From: Weissella thailandensis | GTDB taxonomy: Bacteria > Bacillota > Bacilli > Lactobacillales > Lactobacillaceae | Direction of reading: 5' to 3' | Length of the DNA stretch: 64,000 nucleotides | NCBI RefSeq assembly: GCF_005405465.1 | Contig: NZ_BJEC01000008.1 | Span: 1-64,000, forward strand | Part shown: in pieces, positions 36,405-44,615 of the stretch | How the letters are laid out: every line of letters begins with the position of its first letter | Numbering within the stretch: position 1 is the first letter of the stretch | Notes under the pieces: model-generated | What the model was told of the DNA's origin: nothing | Databases searched by the model: none | Seen by the model: only the letters and a program-made list of their open reading frames with translations | Made by a program: the position numbers and the translations under genes

Positions 36405-36974
36405 ATGAAAAGAATTGCTGTCTACTGTGGCGCTGACACAGGAAACGACCAGACTCATCAAGAAGCAACAATTGCCCTTGCACATTATCTAGTCAATCAT
36501 CAACTCGAACTGGTCTATGGGGGCGGCGGTGTTGGTCTAATGGGTTTATTAGCTAACGAAGTCTTAGACGCAGGTGGCAAAGTCCACGGCGTTATGCCTA
36601 AACAGCTCGTTGATCGTAGTGCCGCATTTACTCGGTTAACGAATCTAAAAATTGTGGATGACATGGCAACACGTAAGGCAACCATGTTATCACTAGCCGA
36701 TGCTTGTATCGCCCTTCCTGGTGGTCCCGGCACACTTGAAGAAATTATCGAAGCTTTTTCATGGGCACGTATTGGTAACAATACCAACCCTTGTATTTTC
36801 TTCAATGTTAGTGGCTACTATAATCCGTTAAAAACAATGTTTGATGAGATGACTAAAAAAGATTTTCTAACAACTGAAGACCGTAAAAAACTACTTTTTT
36901 CTGACTCACTTGATGAAATTTTTGAATTTATAGCGACTTATCAGCCACCTAAAATCAGAACTTATGTTCAGTAA
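36405..36974 (+). CDS. LOG-family protein (nucleoside monophosphate phosphoribohydrolase)
   Basis: A 189-residue LOG/YvdD-type enzyme. Family members cleave cytokinin ribotides or AMP to free base and ribose 5-phosphate. The signature PGGPGTLEEIIEAF is at about residues 107-120, and YGGGGVGLMG is near residue 39. An AAGGACGG site precedes the ATG. It is 40 bases downstream of the TetR gene and could be co-transcribed with it. Bacterial substrates are usually purine nucleotides. Confidence 0.92.
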   Translation: MKRIAVYCGADTGNDQTHQEATIALAHYLVNHQLELVYGGGGVGLMGLLANEVLDAGGKVHGVMPKQLVDRSAAFTRLTNLKIVDDMATRKATMLSLADACIALPGGPGTLEEIIEAFSWARIGNNTNPCIFFNVSGYYNPLKTMFDEMTKKDFLTTEDRKKLLFSDSLDEIFEFIATYQPPKIRTYVQ

Positions 36975-37045
36975 CAAACAAAATAAAATTTATTTTTCAA
37001 TAATAGTTGACAAAGCATCCCCGCACGCGTTAATCTCTTATTAAA

Positions 37046-37326
37046 TTAAATTATGATTAAAAAGCTGTAAGGAGAATTTTATCTTTCGCTGTGTTCAGAG
37101 AGTCGTTGGCTGGTGTAAAACGATACACAAAAATTGATAATGATCATCTCTTAGCTGTGTTGTGAACATCAATTGATTATTAAACAGCATTGGGGACACC
37201 CATTATTGTGTAGATGTATTGTTTTTTGACGAATACATAAGATGCTTTTTAAGCAATTAAGGTGGTACCGTGCTAACGCGCCCTTAACTTTTACCAATAA
37301 CCTGGTAAAAGTTAAGGGCTTTTTTC
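37046..37326 (+). promoter_or_regulatory. T-box riboswitch, isoleucine specifier (AUC)
   Basis: The conserved T-box GGTGGTACCGTG follows TTAA at 37257-37272. Its UGGU bulge would pair with a tRNA 3' end having discriminator A. Stem I can fold with AGGAGA (37070-37075) pairing TCTCTT (37147-37152) and TATC/GATA above. The 3' side of that loop reads AUGAUCA, so the specifier is AUC (37143-37145), isoleucine, followed by a purine. AGAGAGTCGTTGGCTGGTG is the distal Stem I motif. A promoter candidate TTGACA is at 37007-37012. The leader controls the panE-like and aminotransferase genes. Confidence 0.88.
37280..37326 (+). terminator. T-box terminator hairpin
   Basis: A 17-base perfect stem (37280-37296 with 37303-37319, starting GCCCTTAACTTTTACCA) with a 6-base loop, then TTTTTT. 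Its 5' arm overlaps the end of the T-box antiterminator region (ACGCGCCC), as expected for alternative folding. Confidence 0.92.
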
Positions 37327-37352
37327 ATAATAATTTTAAAATTTAGGAGGTG

Positions 37353-37376
37353 ATGTCTTATAGAATCCGACATTAG
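37353..37376 (+). CDS. Possible 7-codon leader peptide after the T-box
   Basis: An ATG 3-5 bases after a perfect AGGAGGTG site encodes MSYRIRH and stops. It lies between the T-box terminator and the panE-like gene. The strong ribosome site with such a short frame is unusual. It may be a true leader peptide, a decayed gene start or chance. The rest of 37377-37488 holds nothing recognised. Confidence 0.25.
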   Translation: MSYRIRH

Positions 37377-37488
37377 TCATTTAGTAAACCGTCATATTTT
37401 TAGCCATATCAACCAGACAATCGCCCCTTTTGATAGGTAATAAGTCCGACTTTAATGGCTAACCAGTCTAAGAAAGAAGGCAGTCAGA

Positions 37489-38508
37489 ATGAAATATGCA
37501 GTACTAGGATCAGGCGCAATGGGATTGCGATTTGGTGTTTTACTACAAGAAGCAGGCTTTGAAGTAGATTTTGTGGATACATGGGAACAACAAGTTGAAA
37601 CAATTCGTTCACAGCGTGGTGTCTATGTCTCCCGAGACGGGCAAAATAAACACCTTGTTCCTGTAAATGTCTATTATCCAGAAGAATATCATGGACAAGC
37701 AGACGTTCTGATTGTCTTCACGAAGCAATATATGCTGGCGGATCTCTTAGAGCGGCGTGCACACTTCTTTAACGACAAACAATATACATTAACTTGCATG
37801 AATGGCATGGGACATATTGAAAAATTAAATCAATACTTCCCAAGTAATCGTGTCATTGGGGGGACGGCCATGATTGGTACTGTCCTAAATCAGGCTGGGG
37901 ATGTTGATTTCATTGGTCAAAAAGGAGCTGGCTCAGTTAACTTAGCAAATCAAACTGAGCAGCCGGATGAAATGACCCATCAACTTATTGGTGATTTTAA
38001 AACAGCTGGTTTGAATCCGACCTTAACAGATAATTTCACTGGTACTTTGATGGCTAAAGTTGTTTTTAATTCCGTAGTTAATACCCTTTGTACAATGTTT
38101 AGAGTTCGCATGGGAGAATTTATTCAAGCACCTACAACACGTGCTTTATCCGTCCAGTTAATTGATGAAGCCTATGATGTTTGCGAACGTGCAGGTATTA
38201 AATTATTAACCTCTCGTCAAGAAGAATGGCAACAAGTGGTCACCGTTAGTCAGACAGGCAACCCATTACATTTCCCTTCTATGTATCAAGATCTATCAAA
38301 CGGTCGTGAAACCGAAGTGGACTATATCAATGGGTATATCTATGATTTAGGTAAAAAATACAACTATGAAGCATCGACCCACAATTTTTTACGCGACCTT
38401 GTTCATCTTACTGAATTTACAGATAAATTTGACGTCAACGGCTTTATCAACCAAGTTTTGGAAGATGACAAAGCTAGCGAACAAAAAGCGGCCGCAGTTT
38501 CACAATAG
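37489..38508 (+). CDS. Ketopantoate reductase/2-hydroxyacid dehydrogenase (PanE/ApbA family)
   Basis: A 339-residue NADP-dependent reductase. The Rossmann motif GSGAMGLRFG is at residues 7-16, and LTCMNGMGHIEKL and KVVFNSVVNTLC carry the family catalytic Lys/Asn region. PanE-family enzymes reduce ketopantoate; in Lactococcus a PanE homologue instead reduces branched-chain 2-oxo acids to hydroxy acids. Here it lies under an isoleucine T-box and 45 bases upstream of a branched-chain aminotransferase, so branched-chain 2-oxo acid reduction is the better guess. No pantothenate genes are adjacent. Confidence 0.85.
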   Translation: MKYAVLGSGAMGLRFGVLLQEAGFEVDFVDTWEQQVETIRSQRGVYVSRDGQNKHLVPVNVYYPEEYHGQADVLIVFTKQYMLADLLERRAHFFNDKQYTLTCMNGMGHIEKLNQYFPSNRVIGGTAMIGTVLNQAGDVDFIGQKGAGSVNLANQTEQPDEMTHQLIGDFKTAGLNPTLTDNFTGTLMAKVVFNSVVNTLCTMFRVRMGEFIQAPTTRALSVQLIDEAYDVCERAGIKLLTSRQEEWQQVVTVSQTGNPLHFPSMYQDLSNGRETEVDYINGYIYDLGKKYNYEASTHNFLRDLVHLTEFTDKFDVNGFINQVLEDDKASEQKAAAVSQ

Positions 38509-38553
38509 ACATAACACATTTTAATTAATTTATTATCACGAGGAGAATATATC

Positions 38554-39576
38554 ATGAAAGAAAAAGTTGAGAACTTGGATTGGAACAACCTAGGATTTGA
38601 ATATCACGACCTACCTTATGATTTTGAAGCAAAGTTCAAGGATGGTGAGTGGCAACCAGGTGAATTAACGACTCGTTCAACTATGGAACTATCTGTTGCT
38701 GCTGAAGTACTCCACTATGGTCAAGAAGTATTCGAAGGATTAAAGGCTTACCGTCGTAAAGATGGTAAAATCAACCTTTTCCGTCCTGAATTAAATGCTG
38801 AACGGATGGTCAACTCTGCTGAGCGTATGTTGATGGAACCCTATCCAGTCGATGCTTTCGTCGATGCTGTTAAGCAAGTTGTTAAAGCTAACGAAGAATT
38901 CGTGCCACCATATGGTACAGGAGGAACCCTTTACCTACGTCCATTTATGGTTGGAACAAGCAGTGTCGTTGGAGTAACACCAGCCACTGAATATACTTTC
39001 CATATTTATGCGACGCCAGTTGGCGCTTACGTAAATGGCCTAAACCCTGCTGCATACACTGTCAGTGATTATGATCGTGCCTCATACGCTGGTACTGGTC
39101 AAGCAAAGACATCGGGTAATTACGCAAGTAGTCTATTTTCTTCAGCTCAGGCACACGAAGCAGGTTATGCTGACTGCCTATTCCTTGATCCTCGTGAACA
39201 TAAGTATGTTGATGAATTTGGTGGTGCCAACTTCTTTGGTATCACAAAGGAGGGACAATTCGTTACACCTAAGTCAGACTCAATTTTGCCTTCTATCACA
39301 AAGCGTTCTTTGCTCCAAGTAGCAAAGGATCAAGGATTGAATCCTGTTGAACGCCAAGTACCTTTCGATGAAATTGATCAATTCGCCGAGGCTGGTGCCA
39401 TGGGTACCGCAGCAGTTATCTCACTGGTTGGTTCACTAACTGCTGGTGACAAGAAGCACGTCTTTTATAGTGAAACAGAAGCTGGTCCTGTCACAACTAA
39501 GCTTTACAACGAATTGGTAGGCATTCAATACGGTGACCGCCCAGATCCATATAACTGGACTCAAACGGTGGATTAA
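38554..39576 (+). CDS. ilvE: Branched-chain amino acid aminotransferase
   Basis: A 340-residue class IV PLP enzyme that interconverts Leu/Ile/Val with their 2-oxo acids using 2-oxoglutarate/glutamate. Family markers are EVFEGLKAYRRKDG, YLRPFMVG, and the Lys region KTSGNYASSL (PLP-binding Lys in GQAKTSGNY). EFGGANFFG and GAMGTAAVIS close the fold. A CGAGGAG site precedes the ATG. It is second in the T-box-controlled operon. With no ilv/leu biosynthesis genes alongside, it may supply or use 2-oxo acids in salvage or catabolism. Confidence 0.95.
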   Translation: MKEKVENLDWNNLGFEYHDLPYDFEAKFKDGEWQPGELTTRSTMELSVAAEVLHYGQEVFEGLKAYRRKDGKINLFRPELNAERMVNSAERMLMEPYPVDAFVDAVKQVVKANEEFVPPYGTGGTLYLRPFMVGTSSVVGVTPATEYTFHIYATPVGAYVNGLNPAAYTVSDYDRASYAGTGQAKTSGNYASSLFSSAQAHEAGYADCLFLDPREHKYVDEFGGANFFGITKEGQFVTPKSDSILPSITKRSLLQVAKDQGLNPVERQVPFDEIDQFAEAGAMGTAAVISLVGSLTAGDKKHVFYSETEAGPVTTKLYNELVGIQYGDRPDPYNWTQTVD

Positions 39577-39580
39577 AGAA

Positions 39581-39704
39581 GAGCGTGACTAAAAACGCTT
39601 TGAAGCTGATTGTAACGTGATTTGCGGCATTTTTGCCGTAGCAGAGCGAAGGACAGGCATGACGTAAATTGCGTTACATTAGAGCTTCAGTTTTTTGGAA
39701 CGCG
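39581..39704 (+). repeat. Full-length dispersed repeat, long imperfect inverted repeat (MITE-like)
   Basis: The left arm begins GAGCGTGACTAAAAACGC and continues TTTGAAGCTGATTGTAACG. The right arm (39665-39704) reads AAATTGCGTTACATTAGAGC then TTCAGTTTTTTGGAACGCG, largely complementary to it. The element therefore folds into one long hairpin with a GCGGCATTTTTGCCG sub-hairpin near the apex. Partial copies are at 3195, 7195 and 39713. No protein is encoded. It lies just after ilvE. Confidence 0.65.
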
Positions 39705-39712
39705 TTTATTCA

Positions 39713-39750
39713 GAGCGTGACTAAAAACGCTTTGAAGCCGATTGTAATGT
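39713..39750 (+). repeat. Solo left-arm copy of the dispersed repeat
   Basis: GAGCGTGACTAAAAACGCTT then TGAAGCCGATTGTAATGT repeats the first 36-38 bases of the element at 39581 almost exactly, in the same orientation, 8 bases after that element ends. Confidence 0.75.
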
Positions 39751-39756
39751 TTAAAA

Positions 39757-39800
39757 AAGAAGAGGTAAGAAAAATCAATTGGTTCTTCTTACCCCTTCTT
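39757..39800 (+). terminator. ilvE operon terminator
   Basis: AAGAAGAGGTAAGAA (39757-39771) pairs with TTCTTACCCCTTCTT (39786-39800), one mismatch, 14-base loop, then TTTTTTTAATTT. Confidence 0.85.
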
Positions 39801-39876
39801 TTTTTAATTTATCTAAAAAGTGCATTTATTTTCATCCACAATTAAACATTGGTACACTAATAGCAATCAGTGTGAC

Positions 39877-40455
39877 TTATGTAGTGGGAAATAACAAATG
39901 TAATACTTGCGCCATCTTATTACGTGCCTCTGTTTTTGAAATAACGTCTCTTTGTTTAACCCACCAAAGACTAATTTGACGAAAAATACCTAAAATAACT
40001 TGGCAAGTAAAATCAATATCTTGGGATAGAATAGCTTCTTTTTTCCCAAAAGCAATCAGTCTTTTTTCAATTTCTGGTTGTACATGCGTATCGATCATTT
40101 CAAAGGAAAAATCATTTTCAATTTCTGGTTGTAGGTGGAACAAGGCTTGTTGATATTTTTCAATCATATCAAGCATCTTTTCAAAACAAGTCAACAAAAA
40201 ATCAAAAGGATTCTCAATATCAGTATCGGTATCAATTTCTTGCAGTAAATCATGTTGGGTTTTATAAATAACATATTTTACAAAAGCATATTTATCTGCA
40301 AAATGTTTATAAAAGGTAGGGCGTCGCACCTTAGCACGATGACACAACTCATTAACCGTTATTTTTTCAAACTTTTTTTCCTCTAATAGTTCAAAAAAAG
40401 CTGTCATTAATGCTTCGTACGTTTTTTGAACTCGTAAATCTAAATTTTGATCCAT
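39877..40455 (-). CDS. TetR/AcrR-family regulator of the ABC exporter
   Basis: A 192-residue regulator. The helix-turn-helix is FEKITVNELCHRAK / VRRPTFYKHFADK at about residues 28-54. The C-terminal domain ends QISLWWVKQRDV, typical of the TetR group linked to ABC-2 exporters. It is divergent from the ABC genes with a 169-base AT-rich gap. No convincing operator palindrome was found in that gap, though GTTGTTGAACA and TTTGAACAAAG are partial inverted matches. Confidence 0.85.
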   Translation of the reverse strand: MDQNLDLRVQKTYEALMTAFFELLEEKKFEKITVNELCHRAKVRRPTFYKHFADKYAFVKYVIYKTQHDLLQEIDTDTDIENPFDFLLTCFEKMLDMIEKYQQALFHLQPEIENDFSFEMIDTHVQPEIEKRLIAFGKKEAILSQDIDFTCQVILGIFRQISLWWVKQRDVISKTEARNKMAQVLHLLFPTT

Positions 40456-40624
40456 AATGATATCCCCTTATAATATTTTTTTGAACAAAGTTTTATGTTT
40501 TGTTAATTATCTTCCATTTCGCACAATAATGTACGTTGTATTGATTATTAAATATATTATAGTTTGTTGTTGAACATATGTAAATAAGTTATCATTTGTA
40601 CATTAATAAGTTAGGAGGAAACAG

Positions 40625-41932
40625 ATGGCAGTTATTGATATTGATCACGTGACCAAAGATTATGGTCATAAACGTGGTATTTTTGATGTATCCTTTTCAG
40701 TTAACAAAGGTGAAGTATTCGGCTTCTTAGGGCCAAATGGTGCTGGTAAAACAACAACTATCCGCCATATTATGGGTTTTTCTAAACCACAGGACGGTAC
40801 TATCACCGTAGACGGTAAAGATGCTTGGAAACAAGCCGACGCAATCAAGCGCCAAGTTGGTTACTTACCTGGTGAACTAGCCTTTCCTTCCGGAATGACT
40901 GGTACACAATTTATTGATTTTATGGCTAAGGAACGCCAAATCACAGATATGACTAAAACAAACTACCTATTAGATATGTTTGAATTAGATCCTTCAGGCG
41001 TCATTAAACGAATGAGTTTAGGTACCAAGCGTAAATTAGCTGTTGTGACAGCATTTATGCACGATCCTGAAATTTTGATTCTAGACGAGCCAACCAGTGG
41101 CCTGGATCCATTGATGCAGGAACGCTTTATTGATTTCGTATTGGCTGAAAAAGAGGCTGGTAAAACAACCACCATTCGAAACCTAATGGGATTCATTAAA
41201 CCTGATAGTGGTTCGGCTACTATTGATGGCCTTGATGCTACAAAAAAGAGTGCGCAAATCAAACAAAAGGTTGCCTATGTACCTGGTGAAATTAACTTTC
41301 CTGGTAACAATAGCGGTGAGGTTTTCTTAAAGCGTCAAATAGAGATGTTAGGTCATGGTAGTTGGGAACGTTGCCAAGAGATTTGTGATGAATTACAACT
41401 TGATGCAACAGCCAACATTAAAAGCATGAGTAAAGGAATGAAGCAAAAAACAGCTTTAGCTGCTGCCTTCGCTGCCGACTCTGATATTTTAATTATGGAC
41501 GAGCCTACTACTGGATTAGATCCATTGATGCGTGATACTTTCATTAAACTAATTGAAGAACAAAAAGCATTAGGTAAAACAATCTTTATGTCGAGTCACA
41601 TCTTTAAAGAAATGGAAGAAACTTGTGATCGCGTGGCCATGATTAAAGACGGTAAAATCATTAGTCGTATCGACATGAACAAGATTCGCTATAATCCTGA
41701 TAAGCTATTCACGATTGCCTTCCAAGATAATGAAAGCTTTCAACATTTCACTAGCTTGTCTTATGACTTAGCAGAAGTAAAAGCAGACAAAAACCAAGTC
41801 ACTGTTAAAGTTAATGATCAAAAAATCAACGAATTGATGAATGATCTACAACATTATCCAGTTAAATTCTTCAAAGAAATCAAGCAAACCTTTGAAGATT
41901 ATTTCAACCAAACATTTAAGGAGGAGGCATAA
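40625..41932 (+). CDS. ABC transporter ATP-binding protein, apparent fusion of two partial ATPases
   Basis: A 435-residue protein with two ATPase-like halves. Half 1 (residues 1-176) has Walker A GPNGAGKTTT (36-45), signature MSLGTKRK (130-137) and Walker B ILILDEPTSGLDP, then ends before its switch His. At residues 177-183 (EAGKTTT) the sequence passes straight into IRNLMGFIKPDSG, the start of a second ATPase without GPNG. Half 2 has its own signature (MSKGMKQK), Walker B (LIMDEPTTGLDP) and switch His (FMSSHIFKE). Usual relatives have about 300 residues. A fusion at the shared GCTGGTAAAACAAC is the simplest explanation. Activity is uncertain. It overlaps the permease start. Confidence 0.85.
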   Translation: MAVIDIDHVTKDYGHKRGIFDVSFSVNKGEVFGFLGPNGAGKTTTIRHIMGFSKPQDGTITVDGKDAWKQADAIKRQVGYLPGELAFPSGMTGTQFIDFMAKERQITDMTKTNYLLDMFELDPSGVIKRMSLGTKRKLAVVTAFMHDPEILILDEPTSGLDPLMQERFIDFVLAEKEAGKTTTIRNLMGFIKPDSGSATIDGLDATKKSAQIKQKVAYVPGEINFPGNNSGEVFLKRQIEMLGHGSWERCQEICDELQLDATANIKSMSKGMKQKTALAAAFAADSDILIMDEPTTGLDPLMRDTFIKLIEEQKALGKTIFMSSHIFKEMEETCDRVAMIKDGKIISRIDMNKIRYNPDKLFTIAFQDNESFQHFTSLSYDLAEVKADKNQVTVKVNDQKINELMNDLQHYPVKFFKEIKQTFEDYFNQTFKEEA

Positions 41933-43374
41933 TGTTTAGTAAAGCTATTTTTAAACAGAGTGTACGTTCTAATGGAACGCTATGGCTCGTCATTACATTA
42001 GTTGCCAGTGCACTATTAAGTGTATTTATTGTTCAATTTGATCCTGAAGATTTTGCTGCGCTATCAAGTGCAGCCTCAGGAACAAGTTTTGATAGTGTCC
42101 TATCAGGGTTTGATTCGATCCTAGGAACGCTAGAAACCTTTTATAAGTCAATTGCTATTTTATTGGGGTTGGTCTACATTATCTTCTCTGCAAATAATTT
42201 AGTGGTTAACGAAGTTGATAGTGGCTCAATGGCTTACACATTATCAACACCAACAAAACGTAGTACTGTTATCTTTACGAAGATGGCTTACATGATTGGT
42301 TCAATCATCCTAATGTTTGGTATTGTAACTGGTGTTGGTCTAGGTGTTTCTGAAGTCACACATCACAATGTTACAGGTGAGCCAATGACCGAAGATGTGA
42401 ACGCAGCCGCAGATGCTATGGATCGCAAGCCAAGCTATGTACGTAGCCACTTATACATGATTGAAGATGATAAGTATGCTGTCCAAGCTGGTGCCGAAGC
42501 TCGTAATATGGATCAAGAGGCTTATAAGCAATACCTTGATCAAGCTATTTTGCGTGACAGTTATGATGCAGCTGCTGAAAAGCTAACCGATAACCGTAAA
42601 GATAAGTATGAAGATACTGACAAGAGCAAGTCAGCAATCGAAATTACACAAGACGAATTATCTAAGAATCCTAAGTTAATGATGAACGATAATGATGCTT
42701 TGGAAGCTGGTGCTAAAGTCACTGGACAAAGCGTAAGTGATTACCGTAATTCTATTAATGACGAGATTAAGAATGATAGTGCTGACAAGCAAAAAGAACT
42801 TGAAAAGAGTTTGCCAGCCAGCCCATCAATTATCATGTCAACAGCTCAAACAGCTGGTGCTAAAGCTTTGAACACATCAGAAAGCAATATTAGTGATAAT
42901 ATGAGCTTGCTAAAGGATGACAAGGCCATTAAGGCTGCTTCAGAGGCAACTAAGGTACCTGAAGATCAATTAAAGACATTAATTGACTCATCACAAGTCA
43001 GCGCTGCTTTGAAGTCTGATGAATCATTAGAGTTCGATGTTGAGACATTTACATGGTTGAACGTTGGTGCTTGCTTGCTAATCTTAGCAATGGGAAGTAT
43101 TTCATTCTTTGCAAGTACCCTATTTAACCGTTCAAATCAAGCCATGGTTCTTGGTGCCGGTCTACCATTCGCATTCTTCCTAATTAGTTTGGTTATTCAA
43201 CAAAGTGATAGTTTGGAAAACTTAAAGTACGTGTCATTGACAACTTTGTACCAAACAGATGAAATCTTGAGTAATGGTGATTTCGGTATTGGATTACTTG
43301 CATTAGGTGGGGTTGCATTTGTATTGTATGCAGCTTCAGCGGTTATCTTCCAAAAGAAGGACCTACCACTATAA
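41932..43374 (+). CDS. ABC-2 type permease with a large repeat-bearing extracytoplasmic insert
   Basis: A 480-residue membrane protein with about six membrane segments: near 15-35, 73-93, 113-140, 373-395, 405-425 and 450-473. Between the third and fourth lies a hydrophilic insert of roughly 230 residues. It holds three or four degenerate repeats built around AxxAGAxA (YAVQAGAEARNMDQEAYKQY, ALEAGAKVTGQSVSDYRNSI, TAQTAGAKALNTSESNI, AIKAASEATKVPEDQLKTLI). It shares one base with the ATPase gene stop, so the pair forms one exporter. Substrate unknown; peptide or drug export is a guess. Confidence 0.85.
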   Translation: MFSKAIFKQSVRSNGTLWLVITLVASALLSVFIVQFDPEDFAALSSAASGTSFDSVLSGFDSILGTLETFYKSIAILLGLVYIIFSANNLVVNEVDSGSMAYTLSTPTKRSTVIFTKMAYMIGSIILMFGIVTGVGLGVSEVTHHNVTGEPMTEDVNAAADAMDRKPSYVRSHLYMIEDDKYAVQAGAEARNMDQEAYKQYLDQAILRDSYDAAAEKLTDNRKDKYEDTDKSKSAIEITQDELSKNPKLMMNDNDALEAGAKVTGQSVSDYRNSINDEIKNDSADKQKELEKSLPASPSIIMSTAQTAGAKALNTSESNISDNMSLLKDDKAIKAASEATKVPEDQLKTLIDSSQVSAALKSDESLEFDVETFTWLNVGACLLILAMGSISFFASTLFNRSNQAMVLGAGLPFAFFLISLVIQQSDSLENLKYVSLTTLYQTDEILSNGDFGIGLLALGGVAFVLYAASAVIFQKKDLPL

Positions 43375-43409
43375 TTAAATTCATTAGTTGTTAGCTAATA
43401 ACATAAAGA

Positions 43410-43446
43410 AATCCCAGAATTCAAAACGAATTCTGGGATTTTTTTG
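43410..43446 (+). terminator. ABC operon terminator
   Basis: A perfect 13-base stem AATCCCAGAATTC (43410-43422) with 43428-43440, 5-base loop, then TTTTTT. Confidence 0.92.
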
Positions 43447-43501
43447 ATGCCCGATAAAATTTATTCAAAGTTACTATTCACTGATAATCAACGGGTAGCG
43501 G

Positions 43502-44383
43502 TTACTTTAAGAATGGTTCACAAACCTTCATACAGTAATTCCACAAACGTTGATCATTTTCGGAAGAATAATATTTACGATTTTCTTTTTGAATCCTTCC
43601 TTTAGAATCAAAAAACATTCCCGTTAAACCACGAACTTCATTTGAAGTAGCCAACCAAGCATTTGTCTGTCCTGGTGTTTTAGGATTTCTTATCATAGGC
43701 AACCATAAAACGATTAATATTTTCATCCATAATGGCCGATTTTTAGCTTGTTCAGAACCCAACTTCGTTAAAGCTGATCCCGGTTCCATACAATTAATAG
43801 TGACATTTTTAATGCCTTTTTCCTGTAATTCATTATTTAAATGCCACATTAGCCACAATACATACAGTTTTGACAGACCATAAGCCCGGCCAAATCCATA
43901 ATTATGCTCTAATTCAATATCATCTAAATATTGATCACTAGTTCCTTGGTTGTACGAAGCCGAAGAAACGGTAATAATCCTCCCGTCAGGGCTTTGAGTC
44001 AGTAAAGGTAGTAACAATTTGCTTAATAGTAATGGCGCAAATGTATTAATGGCCATTGTTTTTTCATGACCTTCAGCAGTTACTAGACGTTCTTTCCCCA
44101 TTTGAGAACCAGCATTATTAACCAACGTATCTAAATAACCATATTTTTCTTTGATATGTTCCGCTAGTTTTTTAACATCGGTCATTAAAGATAGGTCTGC
44201 AATAACACTATCAATATTTTCATTGCCAGACTGCTCTCTAATTTCATTCACTGCAATGTTAACTTTTTGCTCATTACGACCATGAATGATGACATGATGC
44301 CCTTGTTTTGCCAAGGTTAATGCTGTTTGATAACCAATGCCACTATTAGCACCCGTAACTAAAATGTTCTTAATGTGCATCAT
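43502..44383 (-). CDS. Short-chain dehydrogenase (retinol dehydrogenase-like)
   Basis: A 293-residue SDR. TGANSGIGYQ is at about residues 10-19, NNAG near 90, and the catalytic region VSSASYNQ with YGLSKLYVLWLM. The variant YGLSK matches the YxxxK catalytic pair. Two ATGs stand in tandem at the start; the second (44380) has the better spacing to GGGGG. It is a paralogue of the next SDR at 44616. Both end with IWNYC/LWNYCMKVCEPFL. The substrate is unknown. Confidence 0.87.
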   Translation of the reverse strand: MMHIKNILVTGANSGIGYQTALTLAKQGHHVIIHGRNEQKVNIAVNEIREQSGNENIDSVIADLSLMTDVKKLAEHIKEKYGYLDTLVNNAGSQMGKERLVTAEGHEKTMAINTFAPLLLSKLLLPLLTQSPDGRIITVSSASYNQGTSDQYLDDIELEHNYGFGRAYGLSKLYVLWLMWHLNNELQEKGIKNVTINCMEPGSALTKLGSEQAKNRPLWMKILIVLWLPMIRNPKTPGQTNAWLATSNEVRGLTGMFFDSKGRIQKENRKYYSSENDQRLWNYCMKVCEPFLK

Positions 44384-44615
44384 TTCCCCCTTACATCACA
44401 AAAATCATCCGTTCATATTAATAATCATCTGTATGTTCATTAAACTTTTGTCTATAAAAATGTTAACGCTCGGTCAAATCATAGATACTCTTTTTGTTTT
44501 CATTCAGACGATACAATAAAGCAGCATTCCCCAACAGGCTTATGATAAAAATAAACTTTTTCACGATAATCCATCTCCCCTTTGTTATCTTTGATTGTTT
44601 CTAAATAATCTGCAT

